The notes under the pieces: model-generated
Seen by the model: only the letters and a program-made list of their open reading frames with translations
Told to the model about the DNA's origin: nothing
Databases searched by the model: none
Translations under genes and position numbers: made by a program
Shown: positions 45,009 to 54,020 of the stretch, piece by piece
Position numbering within the stretch: position 1 is the stretch's first letter
Layout of the letters: the number at the start of each line of letters is the position of its first letter
NCBI GenBank assembly: GCA_027068435.1
Contig: JAMOTA010000001.1
Span: forward strand, 1-58,763
DNA: 58,763 bases
Reading direction: 5' to 3'
From: Sulfurovum sp.
Lineage (GTDB): Bacteria > Campylobacterota > Campylobacteria > Campylobacterales > Sulfurovaceae

Positions 45009-45746
45009 ATGGCAACAGATAAAGCATATAAAGTATTGGCAATACAGCAGGGTATATCAAATAAAAAAGCAAAAGACCTTATTGATAAGGGATTGGTTTT
45101 TGTTGAAGATAAAAAGGTTAAGATAGCAAGAGCAGAGATAAATGTAGAGACGTTTTTTCGTATTGAGTATCCTGAAAAGATAGAGATACTTTATCAAGAT
45201 GAAGATATTATCGCTATCAATAAACCTGCACAAGTAGATAGTTATGATATTCAAGATGCCATAGATGGTGCAGAGCTACTACATAGACTTGACCGTGATA
45301 CTTCAGGAGTACTACTTCTTGGCAAGAATAAAGCCTTTATAGAACGTGCAATTAAAGAGTTTAAAAACCGTAATGTAGAGAAACACTATGTTGCATGGAT
45401 AGAGGGTGTACTTTATGAAAAAGTAGAGATAGATGAACCTATATTTACTATCAAAAAAGGTAAAGCTTTCTCTATGATAGATACAGTACGTGGAAAAAAA
45501 GCACATACAATAGTCAAACCCGAAGAGTTACAAGGAAAAAAGTCTAAAGTACATATAGAGATTACGACAGGAAGAACCCACCAGATACGTGTACACCTTT
45601 CAAGTATAGGGTATCCTATCGTTGGAGATGAACAGTATGGAAGTAGAACACAGTCAAAGCGTGTGTTACTACACTCTTTAAAAATGAAGATTTTAGACTA
45701 TGAATTTAATGCAAAAGAACCAGCAGATATAGCAAAATATAAGTAG
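45009..45746 (+). CDS. RluA-family pseudouridine synthase with S4-like N-terminus
   Basis: 245 residues. The N-terminal part (about 1-55) has an S4-like basic fold (G-I-S-N-K-K-A-K-D-L-I-D-K-G). The catalytic domain has H-R-L-D-R-D-T-S-G with the active Asp, and R-T-H-Q-I-R-V-H and V-G-D-x-x-Y-G. It converts U to pseudouridine in rRNA (RluC/D-like) or tRNA; the exact site is not determined by sequence. AAGGA is 4-5 bases before ATG. Confidence 0.9.
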   Translation: MATDKAYKVLAIQQGISNKKAKDLIDKGLVFVEDKKVKIARAEINVETFFRIEYPEKIEILYQDEDIIAINKPAQVDSYDIQDAIDGAELLHRLDRDTSGVLLLGKNKAFIERAIKEFKNRNVEKHYVAWIEGVLYEKVEIDEPIFTIKKGKAFSMIDTVRGKKAHTIVKPEELQGKKSKVHIEITTGRTHQIRVHLSSIGYPIVGDEQYGSRTQSKRVLLHSLKMKILDYEFNAKEPADIAKYK

Positions 45747-45825
45747 TTTGTGTGAGTTGTAAATGCATTTAAGCCCAAATAGGGTAAAATCGCATCAATA
45801 GATAATGAGAAAATAGAGGGAAATT

Positions 45826-47181
45826 ATGTTTGATACTTTAACAGATAGTTTTAAAAATGCCATAGGAAAGATTCGTTTTCATGATGATGACAAAGCACTT
45901 AAAAAAGCAACGACTGAACTAAAAAAGTCACTACTTAAAGCCGATGTACATCACAAAGTTGTAAAGGAGCTTATTGCTACTGTTGAGGTAGAGACAAAGA
46001 AGTATGGTGTAGGAAAAGAGAACTTCCTAAAAGCTCTACAAGATAAGCTTACAGATATTCTTACTGTAGAGGGTGCAGCTAAAGGCTTTACTTTTGCATC
46101 TAAGCCTCCAACAGTAGTGTTGATGATAGGTTTACAAGGATCTGGTAAAACTACAACCACAGGTAAACTAGCTTACTTCCTTAAAGAGCAAAAAAAGAAA
46201 AAAGTACTAGTCATCGCAGCAGATTTACAAAGATTAGCAGCGGTTGAACAGTTGAGACAAATTACAGCAGGCATAGAGGTAGAACTTGTTGCAGATGAGA
46301 GTGCTACCCCTGAGCAGATAGTAAAACGTGGGCTTAAAAAAGCTGAAGATGAGCTTTATGATGTAGTACTTATCGATACAGCTGGACGTTTAGCTATAGA
46401 TGATGAGTTGATGGATGAGTTGGCTCAAATTAAAAAAATAGCCAATCCTGATGAACTCTTCTATGTTGCAGATGCGATGACAGGACAAGATGCAGTACGA
46501 ACAGCACAAACTTTTAAAGATAAAATAGGCATTACAGGTGTTGTTTTATCTAAGTTTGATGGTGACTCAAAGGGTGGGGTTGCACTAGGACTTACACAAC
46601 AAGTAGGTGTTCCACTTCGTTTCATCGGTGCTGGGGAGAAGATGCCTGACTTAGAGCAGTTTATCTCAGATAGAATCGTAAGCAGACTTATGGGTGCAGG
46701 AGATGTTGAGTCTTTAGCAGAAAGAGCGGCTGCGGTTATTGACCCTAAAGAGGCAAAAAGATTTACACAGAAGATTAAAAAAGGTCAATTTAACTTCAAC
46801 GACTTCTTATCTCAGATGGAGCAGATGAAAAAGCTAGGAAGTATGAAGTCTGTTATGGGGATGATACCTGGTATGGGTGGTATGGCTAAACAGTTAGGTG
46901 ACATGGATTTAGAGAACTCTGATGAGATTAAGATGATTAAAGCTATGGTCTCTTCTATGACAGAAAAAGAGAGAGAAAACCCAGATTTACTAAACAATAC
47001 CCGAAAAAGACGTTTGGCAGTAGGTTCAGGCTTGAGTCAAATGCAAGTCAATCGTCAACTTAAACAGTTTAAAAATGCTGCAAAGATGGCAAAAAAGATG
47101 TCAACTAAGGGTGGTATGAAACAGATGCAAGACATGATGGCACAGATGCAAGGTGGTGGTATGGCTGGTATCCCTCGTTAA
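45826..47181 (+). CDS. ffh: Signal recognition particle protein Ffh (SRP54)
   Basis: 451 residues. NG GTPase domain: G-L-Q-G-S-G-K-T-T-T (Walker A), D-T-A-G-R, and T-G-V-V-L-S-K-F-D-G-D-S-K-G-G. The C-terminal M domain is Met- and Gly-rich (M-K-Q-M-Q-D-M-M-A-Q-M-Q), which binds signal peptides and 4.5S RNA. It directs membrane proteins co-translationally to the inner membrane. The rpsP operon lies about 730 bases downstream, as in many bacteria, but with a lipoprotein gene and leader between. Confidence 0.98.
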   Translation: MFDTLTDSFKNAIGKIRFHDDDKALKKATTELKKSLLKADVHHKVVKELIATVEVETKKYGVGKENFLKALQDKLTDILTVEGAAKGFTFASKPPTVVLMIGLQGSGKTTTTGKLAYFLKEQKKKKVLVIAADLQRLAAVEQLRQITAGIEVELVADESATPEQIVKRGLKKAEDELYDVVLIDTAGRLAIDDELMDELAQIKKIANPDELFYVADAMTGQDAVRTAQTFKDKIGITGVVLSKFDGDSKGGVALGLTQQVGVPLRFIGAGEKMPDLEQFISDRIVSRLMGAGDVESLAERAAAVIDPKEAKRFTQKIKKGQFNFNDFLSQMEQMKKLGSMKSVMGMIPGMGGMAKQLGDMDLENSDEIKMIKAMVSSMTEKERENPDLLNNTRKRRLAVGSGLSQMQVNRQLKQFKNAAKMAKKMSTKGGMKQMQDMMAQMQGGGMAGIPR

Positions 47182-47275
47182 CACTTGCTTCAATTTCTAA
47201 ACAAAATAAGATAACTTTTTTATCTATAAAGATTTAAATGATATACTTAAGTATATAATTTAAAAGGATGATAAA

Positions 47276-47698
47276 ATGAAAAAGTTAATAGGTTTGTTTC
47301 TTTCAGGTGTAGCAGTAATAGCATTAAGTGGTTGTAGCAGTGATAGCTCTACTGGTGATAGCTCTACTGGAGGAGATAATGAAATTTCTTCTGTAGATGT
47401 TTTAGATTTGCAAGATGGATATCAAATCAATGGTTATAATGATGCGGGTCAAGATGTAATCTTAGAGTACTGTGATAATACTTATTCATATTTTACTGGT
47501 CCAGGTGCATTTAGTGGAACTTTTGCTATTGGAAATACTGATGATGAGATAAATGCAAGAATTAATATGTTTGATGATGATGGTGGAAGCTATAGGATAG
47601 ATACAGAAGATGGTTACCTAAGAGTGGATGAAGAGTATGATATTTTAGAACAAGGTGATGAGATAATTGTTGAATCTATTGTGGAAATTTCTTGTTAA
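47276..47698 (+). CDS. Small acidic lipoprotein, unknown function
   Basis: 140 residues with a lipobox (A-L-S-G-C) and a Ser/Thr-Asp linker holding two near-identical D-S-S-T-G units, a short tandem repeat at the DNA level (about 47344-47370). The mature part is acidic, with two Cys (E-Y-C and the final S-C) that could form a disulfide. No family recognised. It sits alone between ffh and the rpsP operon with its own promoter-like region and hairpin terminator. Confidence 0.65.
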   Translation: MKKLIGLFLSGVAVIALSGCSSDSSTGDSSTGGDNEISSVDVLDLQDGYQINGYNDAGQDVILEYCDNTYSYFTGPGAFSGTFAIGNTDDEINARINMFDDDGGSYRIDTEDGYLRVDEEYDILEQGDEIIVESIVEISC

Positions 47699-47709
47699 TT
47701 TTCTTAATG

Positions 47710-47735
47710 CTCCTTTGAGATAACTCTCAAAGGAG
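47710..47735. terminator. Hairpin after the lipoprotein gene
   Basis: Perfect 11-bp stem CTCCTTTGAGA (47710-47720) with TCTCAAAGGAG (47725-47735) and a TAAC loop, 11 bases after the stop codon. Only weak T-tracts follow. Confidence 0.6.
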
Positions 47736-47759
47736 ATAATCTAAAATATTTAATAAAAA

Positions 47760-47915
47760 TTTTATACAAATTATGGTAAAATTGCGTTTCAAAAAGAATT
47801 TTACAGTATTGATGAGTGCTTTAGTCATTAAAAAGTAGTTGTCAGTACTTTATTCGGTAATGTGTAGCTCTTCCTCGGGTTACCATTGAATACATGAAAA
47901 AACAAAGGATATAAT
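47760..47915 (+). promoter_or_regulatory. rpsP operon promoter and long leader
   Basis: About 150 bases without an ORF between a promoter-like TATGGTAAAATT (about 47772-47783) and the rpsP start. The leader contains GGTAAT ... GTTACC arms (about 47859-47882) around a C/T-rich loop, able to form a hairpin. Long leaders before ribosomal protein operons often carry autoregulation sites; this is inferred, not shown. Confidence 0.35.
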
Positions 47916-48146
47916 ATGACAATGATTAGAATGACAAGAATGGGTAGAAAAAAGAAACCATTTTATAGAATCGTAGTAACAGACAGTAGAAAAAGAAGAG
48001 ATGGTGGTTGGATTGAAGTAATTGGTCACTATAATCCAGTATCTGTAAACAAAGAGCTTACTCTTGACGAAGAAAGATTGAACTACTGGACTAGCGTTGG
48101 TGCTCAAATGAGTCCAACTGTTAAAAGAATTTCTGGTAGAAAATAG
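47916..48146 (+). CDS. rpsP: 30S ribosomal protein S16
   Basis: 76 residues; [19 protein letters not shown] is the S16 signature. First gene of the operon rpsP-khpA-rimM-trmD-rplS. AAAGGA is 7 bases before the ATG. Confidence 0.98.
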   Translation: MTMIRMTRMGRKKKPFYRIVVTDSRKRRDGGWIEVIGHYNPVSVNKELTLDEERLNYWTSVGAQMSPTVKRISGRK

Positions 48147-48151
48147 TTTTA

Positions 48152-48394
48152 ATGGTTAAAGATTTTTTACTCTCATATACCAAACTTTTGGTAAACAGTC
48201 CTGAAGATATTACTATAGAAATATCTGAGATTGATGAGGGGTTTGATGAGATTACCATCTTTGCTAATAGTGAAGATATCGGTAAACTTATCGGAAAAGA
48301 TGGAAGAATGATTAACTCTATTAAAACAGTCATCTCTGGCTGTAAAGCAAAAGGCGGTAAAAATTACCGCGTTAATGTAAAAGCTTCAAAGTAA
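48152..48394 (+). CDS. khpA: KH-domain RNA-binding protein KhpA
   Basis: 80 residues; one KH domain with the G-K-D-G-x-x loop (L-I-G-K-D-G-R-M-I-N-S). KhpA partners with KhpB/Jag in RNA binding in other bacteria. Between rpsP and rimM, its usual place. Confidence 0.93.
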   Translation: MVKDFLLSYTKLLVNSPEDITIEISEIDEGFDEITIFANSEDIGKLIGKDGRMINSIKTVISGCKAKGGKNYRVNVKASK

Positions 48395-48398
48395 CTAT

Positions 48399-48926
48399 AT
48401 GTCTAAAGATGATGCAATTATAGCTCAAATAGGGCGTACAATAGGACTTTGGGGTGATCTTAAATTTCACTTATATACTGACTTTCCAGAACAATTTAAA
48501 ATAGGTAATAGCTATCAAAGTAATCGTGGTGAACTAACCATTGCCGATATAAACTTTACACGTGGTATTATCCGTTTTATTGGTCATGAGAGTATTGACT
48601 CTGCAAAAAAACTTACCAACATTAAATTATTTTCCAATGAACAACAGACTAAAAAGAATTGTGACCTTAAAGAGGGTGAGCATTTTTGGTTTGATGTTAT
48701 AGGTTCTAAAATAATGCAAGATGGTGAAGAGCTTGGGTTAGTTGAAGATATTCAACGTATGGGTGATACAGATTATTTAATCATAAAAACAGAGAATAAA
48801 CTGCAAGAGGCAGGCTTGCCTAAGAGCTTTTTAGTTCCTTATATAGACCGTTATGTATTGCGTTCAGATACAGAAGAAAAAGTTGTTTATGTTCAGGATG
48901 CTAAAGATATACTCCAAGCAAGTTAG
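48399..48926 (+). CDS. rimM: 16S rRNA processing protein RimM
   Basis: 175 residues: an N-terminal RimM domain ([14 protein letters not shown]) and a PRC barrel ([12 protein letters not shown], then [10 protein letters not shown]). It helps 30S maturation near S19/S13. Four bases after khpA. Confidence 0.95.
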   Translation: MSKDDAIIAQIGRTIGLWGDLKFHLYTDFPEQFKIGNSYQSNRGELTIADINFTRGIIRFIGHESIDSAKKLTNIKLFSNEQQTKKNCDLKEGEHFWFDVIGSKIMQDGEELGLVEDIQRMGDTDYLIIKTENKLQEAGLPKSFLVPYIDRYVLRSDTEEKVVYVQDAKDILQAS

Positions 48927-48933
48927 TAGTCTT

Positions 48934-49614
48934 ATGCAGTTCTCTTTTGTAACACTTTTCCCTAACCTTATCAAAGGGTATTTCTCTGAAAGTATCTTAA
49001 AGCGTGCAATAGAAGATAAGAAGATTTTTATAGACTTCTTTAATCCACGTGATTTTACTACAGATAAACATAACCGTGTTGATGCACCGATGGTAGGTGG
49101 TGGAGCAGGTATGCTTATGACACCACAACCTTTGACAGATACACTAAAAAGTATTAAAGAGTGTTCACCTCATGCTCATATTGTATTTCTTTCTCCTGTA
49201 GCTAAAACATTTAACCAAAATGATGCAAAACGTTTAGCAGGTAAAGAGCATATAGTCTTTGTAAGTGGACGTTATGAAGGGATAGATGAACGCGTAATAG
49301 AAGCATATGCAGATGAGTTATTTTCTATTGGTGATTTTATCTTGACAGGTGGAGAGTTAGCAAGTATGGTTATATGCGATGCAATCGCTAGAAACGTAGA
49401 TGCTGTCCTTGGAAATAGTGATTCCTTAAGTGTAGAGAGTTTTGAGTCTTCACTTCTGGAAGCTCCATCTTTTACTAAACCTAAAAATTATGAAGAAAAT
49501 AAAGTTGTTTCAGAATTCTTAAAGGGTAATCATAGTAAAATCACGGACTTAAAAAGAGGGTTGGCTTTGTGTAAAACAAAGTATTTTCGCCCAGACTTAT
49601 ACAAAAAGGTATAA
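48934..49614 (+). CDS. trmD: tRNA (guanine-N1)-methyltransferase TrmD
   Basis: 226 residues from the ATG at 48934 ([10 protein letters not shown]), 8 bases after the rimM stop; the longer open frame inside rimM is not needed. SPOUT knot motifs: V-G-G-G-A-G-M-L-M and [11 protein letters not shown], then [12 protein letters not shown]. Methylates G37 of tRNAs to keep the reading frame. Confidence 0.97.
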   Translation: MQFSFVTLFPNLIKGYFSESILKRAIEDKKIFIDFFNPRDFTTDKHNRVDAPMVGGGAGMLMTPQPLTDTLKSIKECSPHAHIVFLSPVAKTFNQNDAKRLAGKEHIVFVSGRYEGIDERVIEAYADELFSIGDFILTGGELASMVICDAIARNVDAVLGNSDSLSVESFESSLLEAPSFTKPKNYEENKVVSEFLKGNHSKITDLKRGLALCKTKYFRPDLYKKV

Positions 49615-49615
49615 C

Positions 49616-49975
49616 ATGAGAAATAAATATATTGAAAGCTTTGAAAAAGCACAATTAGCTGATAATAATGTTCCTGATTTTAGAGCAGGTGATACAGTAA
49701 GAGTAGCTGTGAGAATTAAAGAGGGTGAAAAAGAGAGAGTTCAGAACTTTGAAGGTCTTTGTATCGCTATTAGAGGTCAAGGAACTGGTAGAACATTCAT
49801 GGTAAGAAAAATGGGTGCTAACTCTGTTGGTGTTGAGAGAATTTTTCCACTTTACTCTGCTTCAATTGAAAGTATTACACTACTTAGAAGAGGTAGAGTT
49901 AGAAGAGCTAAACTATTCTACCTTAGAGAACTTAAAGGTAAAGCTGCAAGAATTAAAGAACTTAGAAGAAAATAA
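49616..49975 (+). CDS. rplS: 50S ribosomal protein L19
   Basis: 119 residues; [10 protein letters not shown] and [11 protein letters not shown] are L19 motifs, ending in basic K-A-A-R-I-K-E-L. Last gene of the operon, one base after trmD. Confidence 0.98.
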   Translation: MRNKYIESFEKAQLADNNVPDFRAGDTVRVAVRIKEGEKERVQNFEGLCIAIRGQGTGRTFMVRKMGANSVGVERIFPLYSASIESITLLRRGRVRRAKLFYLRELKGKAARIKELRRK

Positions 49976-49999
49976 TCTTTTTCTGCTTTATCGTGCAAC

Positions 50000-50023
50000 T
50001 TGTGAAGGTTTATTCCTTCACAA
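50000..50023 (+). terminator. Hairpin after rplS
   Basis: Perfect 9-bp stem TTGTGAAGG (50000-50008) / CCTTCACAA (50015-50023), TTTATT loop, 24 bases after the rplS stop. Marks the end of the ribosomal operon. Confidence 0.65.
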
Positions 50024-50131
50024 CACTCTACTAAACTACTTCGTACTATACAATTCAAACTTTTAAACACAAATACTCAATATCGCAATTAAATTGCTAT
50101 AATACCTTAAAATTATTTAGGATATCACATT

Positions 50132-50710
50132 ATGTTACATGCCATTAAAAATAGACTTATTTCACTACTACAACTACTTCTTGTTATACTATATGTTATT
50201 TTTGAAGAGCTTATATGGGAGGGAGTTGCAAAGCCCATTTATGAATTTATCCACTCTCTTAAAATGCTTCAAAAGGTAGAGAGAAAGTTACAAAGCGTTA
50301 ATGCTTCTGTTATTTTAGTGATTTTTCTACTACTGCTTATAGTTGTAGAGGCATTTGGTATCTATGCGGGGATGCTATTTGTAAGTGGTCAAGTGCTACT
50401 AGGGTTAACTCTATACATCGCCAAAATACCCATAGCAGCATTTACCTTTTGGCTCTTTAGGGTCACAGAAGATAAGCTCATGGAGTTTAACTGGTTTAAG
50501 TGGCTCTATGAGCTTATTATGAAGGGTATTGCATGGTTGAAATCCTTAGAGATTTATATAAAGGGTATGAAGCGTTTAGTTATTATAAAAAGTGACGTAA
50601 AAGCCACTGTAAAAACGCTTAAAGAGAGGTACTTTTCAAAAGAGAGTCCTTTTATCACAAAGTTAAAGTATCTTTATAAAACCATAAAAGCATCACTTAA
50701 AAAGCCATAA
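50132..50710 (+). CDS. Membrane protein, unknown function
   Basis: 192 residues with three or four hydrophobic segments (L-L-L-V-I-L-Y-V-I-F near the N-terminus, V-I-L-V-I-F-L-L-L-L-I-V-V, L-L-G-L-T-L-Y-I-A) and a basic C-terminal part. Family unknown. The next gene follows directly and encodes a similar basic membrane protein, so the two may act together. Confidence 0.65.
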   Translation: MLHAIKNRLISLLQLLLVILYVIFEELIWEGVAKPIYEFIHSLKMLQKVERKLQSVNASVILVIFLLLLIVVEAFGIYAGMLFVSGQVLLGLTLYIAKIPIAAFTFWLFRVTEDKLMEFNWFKWLYELIMKGIAWLKSLEIYIKGMKRLVIIKSDVKATVKTLKERYFSKESPFITKLKYLYKTIKASLKKP

Positions 50711-51643
50711 ATGATGAAAAACAGATCTCCTTGGTTATGGCTCATTCCTTTTGTTTTAGTGGTAGTAACAGTTCTACTTTTTAGTATGGAGCAGAGTCGT
50801 ACATTTGTTATTGCACTATTTTTTCGAGCTTTGTTCTTTATAAAAAAGAATATTGTGATGATACTGTCTGCTTTTTTTCTTGTAAAAGGTAAATTTATCT
50901 TAACACTTTTTGTAAAAAAGATTGCACTTCTCTCTGCTACAGGCTTGAGTAAACGGTATTTAATAGAAAAGGTAATCAACCATAATCTTAAAATCCATTT
51001 TTTAGATCATATTAGTGATGATATTAAGCATCTAATGGCTTATGTGAAAAAGAACTTTCAAAACTTTCCTATTGTTAAACAACTTTTTGCAGGGTTTACT
51101 TTCTTAGCCTCTTTGGGTTTTGTAGGAAAGTTTATGGGCGGAATGTTAGCGATGAAAGTCTTTATCGCTAAGATATGGAGTTTCTTATTGGCTATCTTTT
51201 TAAAAGTTGGAACAACAGTTTTTTACTTTTTTACAGACTTTCTTTGGGGAAGTTGGATAGCACCTATTGTTGAAGTATTTATCTTCTCTTGGTTACTAGA
51301 GTGGATGGAGAAGATACCACTACTTAAAAGAGGATTAAACTATATATATACACTATTTCACGCTACATTTGAAACTATAGAGTATTATTTAGAAAAAGTA
51401 TTTCATATTCCTGCAAGAAGCTTTTTTAAGTTTTTAACAGTTCAGAGTAAAAAGATTATCTATAAGTTTATAGGTTATGAGAGAGTCTCTTCATGGTATA
51501 GACTTAAAGAGATGCATAAATTAGAGTTAAATAAACATGCACTACTTGTACAGAAGAGAGAAGATCGTAGAACATTAAAAAAGAGATTCTATATCTCTCC
51601 TAGAGAAAAACTTAAAGCCAAACGAGAAAAGAGAGGTGCTTAG
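50711..51643 (+). CDS. Basic membrane protein, unknown function
   Basis: 310 residues with about five hydrophobic segments spread over the first 220 residues and a strongly basic C-terminus (R-E-K-L-K-A-K-R-E-K-R). ATG is doubled (50711 and 50714), so the start may be either. It is contiguous with the previous gene. It ends convergent with smpB, overlapping by 4 bases. No family recognised. Confidence 0.65.
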   Translation: MMKNRSPWLWLIPFVLVVVTVLLFSMEQSRTFVIALFFRALFFIKKNIVMILSAFFLVKGKFILTLFVKKIALLSATGLSKRYLIEKVINHNLKIHFLDHISDDIKHLMAYVKKNFQNFPIVKQLFAGFTFLASLGFVGKFMGGMLAMKVFIAKIWSFLLAIFLKVGTTVFYFFTDFLWGSWIAPIVEVFIFSWLLEWMEKIPLLKRGLNYIYTLFHATFETIEYYLEKVFHIPARSFFKFLTVQSKKIIYKFIGYERVSSWYRLKEMHKLELNKHALLVQKREDRRTLKKRFYISPREKLKAKREKRGA

Positions 51644-52101
51644 TACTCTCTACTCTTCATAGCTTGTTTAGCTTCTCTGTCTAGGGTTTTAGCTTTCATG
51701 TCAGCACGTTTGTCATGAAGCTGTTTACCTTTAGCTATAGCAATGCTTATCTTTGCATAGTTACGCTCATTAAAGTAAATCATCAAGGGTACAACAGTGA
51801 GACCATCTTTATGTATTTTAAGATGTAGCTTCTCTAACTGTTTTTTATGTAATAAAAGTTTTCTAGGACTTCTTGTCTCTGGAGTATAGTGTTTATGTGC
51901 AGTTTCAAGATGTGCTATGTGTGCATTCATAATGTGAAGTTCACCTTTGATGAAACGACAAAATGCATCTGCAAGGTTGGCACGTTTTGCACGAAGTGCT
52001 TTTACCTCTGCACCAGAAAGTACTATGCCAGCTTCAAACTTTTCAAGTATCTCATAATCATGTCTAGCTTTTTTATTTTGTGCAACGATATTGATAGCCA
52101 A
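51640..52101 (-). CDS. smpB: SsrA-binding protein SmpB
   Basis: 153 residues; N-K-K-A-R-H-D-Y-E-I-L-E-K-F-E-A-G-I-V-L-S-G motif and basic C-terminal tail. SmpB carries tmRNA to stalled ribosomes. The tmRNA gene itself is not visible in this window. Confidence 0.97.
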   Translation of the reverse strand: MAINIVAQNKKARHDYEILEKFEAGIVLSGAEVKALRAKRANLADAFCRFIKGELHIMNAHIAHLETAHKHYTPETRSPRKLLLHKKQLEKLHLKIHKDGLTVVPLMIYFNERNYAKISIAIAKGKQLHDKRADMKAKTLDREAKQAMKSREY

Positions 52102-52149
52102 ATCATTCCTTTGTTCTATAGTTTGTAGAATTATATCATATAATTCACT

Positions 52150-52917
52150 ATGGATAATATAGAAACCACTCTCTTAGAGATACTTTACCAAGATAGCGAT
52201 ATTATTGTTATCAATAAACCCTCAGGACTGTTAGTCCATAAGTCACCCATAGATAGACATGAGAGAGCTTTTGCTTTACAGATGCTACGTGACCAGATAG
52301 GGCAATATGTTTACCCCATACACCGTTTAGATAAGCCCACTTCAGGTGTGTTGGTTTTTGCACTCAACAAAGAGATGGCACAAAAGTTGTCTCTTCTTTT
52401 TCGTTTAGGAGATGTGGCAAAAGCTTACATCGCTGTGGTGCGTGGGTATGTTGAAGATGATGCACTCATAGACTACCCATTAAAGCAGATGCTAGATACC
52501 AAAGAGCAGAAGAGGCTAGGAGTTACAAAAGAGGCACAAGAGGCTCAAACTTACTATAAAGCTTTAGCAACAGTAGAACTCCCTTACCCTGTAAGCCGTT
52601 ACCCAGTGGCACGTTATTCGTTAGTGAAACTTTTACCTAAAACAGGAAGAAAACATCAACTAAGACGACATATGAAACATATCTTTCATCCTATAGTAGG
52701 AGATACAAAACATGGAAGAGGTGAACACAATATACTTTTTCGTAAAAAGCTTGACTCACATAGATTGCTTTTACACGCTTTTGGTATCTCATTTATACAT
52801 CCTCTTACTAAGGAGTTCCTTCAGATAGAAGCCCCCTTAGATATGACTATGCATAGACTTTTTATAGAGTTTGGATGGAGTGAGGTAAAATATACATTTG
52901 AAGATGATGAAAAATAG
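52150..52917 (+). CDS. RluA-family pseudouridine synthase (TruC-like)
   Basis: 255 residues without an S4 domain. Catalytic H-R-L-D-K-P-T-S-G-V, I-N-K-P-S-G-L-L-V-H and K-T-G-R-K-H-Q-L-R-R-H motifs. The R-K-H-Q-L-R-R-H variant and length suit TruC (tRNA U65). It is divergent from smpB and convergent with the desaturase gene. Confidence 0.85.
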   Translation: MDNIETTLLEILYQDSDIIVINKPSGLLVHKSPIDRHERAFALQMLRDQIGQYVYPIHRLDKPTSGVLVFALNKEMAQKLSLLFRLGDVAKAYIAVVRGYVEDDALIDYPLKQMLDTKEQKRLGVTKEAQEAQTYYKALATVELPYPVSRYPVARYSLVKLLPKTGRKHQLRRHMKHIFHPIVGDTKHGRGEHNILFRKKLDSHRLLLHAFGISFIHPLTKEFLQIEAPLDMTMHRLFIEFGWSEVKYTFEDDEK

Positions 52918-52922
52918 TAGTG

Positions 52923-52947
52923 AAGAGAAGCAAATAGCTTCTCTTTT
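52923..52947. terminator. Hairpin terminator between convergent truC-like gene and desaturase
   Basis: AAGAGAAGC (52923-52931) pairs with GCTTCTCTT (52937-52945), 5-base loop AAATA, then TT. A good intrinsic terminator for the plus-strand gene. Confidence 0.7.
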
Positions 52948-52959
52948 AAAGATTAGATT

Positions 52960-53922
52960 TTAATAGGCTTTAAGTACATTATTAATCTGAGCATACGCAG
53001 TAATAGGGGTAGTTTCAAAATATTTTAACTTATGTTTCTTTGCAAAGTCTCTTGTCATCTCTTGTACTTTTAAGAGGTTAAAACGTGGTGCTTTTGGGAA
53101 TAGATGGTGTTCTATTTGTGTATTGAGTCCACCATAGAACCAGTGTATAAATGCTCCACCTGTTAATGAACGGCTTGTTCTCATTTGAAGTTCCATCCAT
53201 GATAGCTCTTTACCCTCTTCTTCTACAAAGCTTTCACACCCTAAATGGTTGGTAATAAAGCCAAAAGAGAGCCAAGGAGAAAGTGTAAAGTTTACCGTAA
53301 GTGCTACAATAAGTGTATTCACACCACCAATTTGATAAATAAGTGTTCCCCATACAATAGGCCAATGCATAAGCATAAGTGCAAACTCACCCCAAAGTTT
53401 ACGTTTGATAACAAAACTATATGATTGAGCAATGAATGCAGGGAACATAAAGAACTGAGCTCCCCAGAAAATAATGAATTTATATTTTTTTATAAAAGGG
53501 TTATTTCCTTTTCTTTTAGTAAATGCACGGTCAAGAGCAAGAATATCTTCATCTTTCTCTTCGATGTTACAGTATGTGTGGTGGTTGATGTTGTGTTTAA
53601 AGTCCCACCATGAAGAGGAGTTACTAAGTATAAAAGCTGAAAAAGGGTAAGAGAGCTTTTTAGAGAGTGATTTACTTTTAAAGTACTGTGTATGCAAAAT
53701 ATCGTGAGATACAAATACTGCACGTGTCATCACTAAAGTAAGAAAAAGACCCAATAAAATAGGGTTCCACATAGGAGCAGTGGTTAAGATAATACCCATA
53801 CACAGAAGTATGGCAATCATCTCTATACTACCACGTACAGGTACACGATCTAGTAAACCTTCTTTACGTACATCTGCTTTAAGTTCATCAAAAATATCTG
53901 GGTATGGAGTCGTTGTCGTCAT
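52960..53922 (-). CDS. Membrane fatty acid desaturase
   Basis: 320 residues with the three His boxes of membrane desaturases: S-H-D-I-L-H (H-x-x-x-H), H-N-I-N-H-H (H-x-x-H-H) and Q-I-E-H-H-L-F-P near the end, with four membrane helices. It inserts a double bond in acyl chains with di-iron and oxygen. An oxygen-using desaturase suggests a microaerobic or aerobic lifestyle. The terminal Q-I-E-H-H box is the type found in front-end and some delta-9-like bacterial desaturases; the position of action is unknown. Confidence 0.9.
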   Translation of the reverse strand: MTTTTPYPDIFDELKADVRKEGLLDRVPVRGSIEMIAILLCMGIILTTAPMWNPILLGLFLTLVMTRAVFVSHDILHTQYFKSKSLSKKLSYPFSAFILSNSSSWWDFKHNINHHTYCNIEEKDEDILALDRAFTKRKGNNPFIKKYKFIIFWGAQFFMFPAFIAQSYSFVIKRKLWGEFALMLMHWPIVWGTLIYQIGGVNTLIVALTVNFTLSPWLSFGFITNHLGCESFVEEEGKELSWMELQMRTSRSLTGGAFIHWFYGGLNTQIEHHLFPKAPRFNLLKVQEMTRDFAKKHKLKYFETTPITAYAQINNVLKAY

Positions 53923-54020
53923 AAAACACCTCTTTTAAAATTTATAGTTTTTATTATAACTTTTATTTATTAAGGTAATGTAAAAGAGTGTATCATATAA
54001 CTATATATGAATTACAATCC

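Noticed and set aside
47800..47900. Small stable RNA (tRNA or SRP RNA) upstream of rpsP
   Set aside because: No cloverleaf, no T-loop consensus and no SRP Alu/S-domain core (GGTCAGG...GGAAG) found; kept only as a possible leader.
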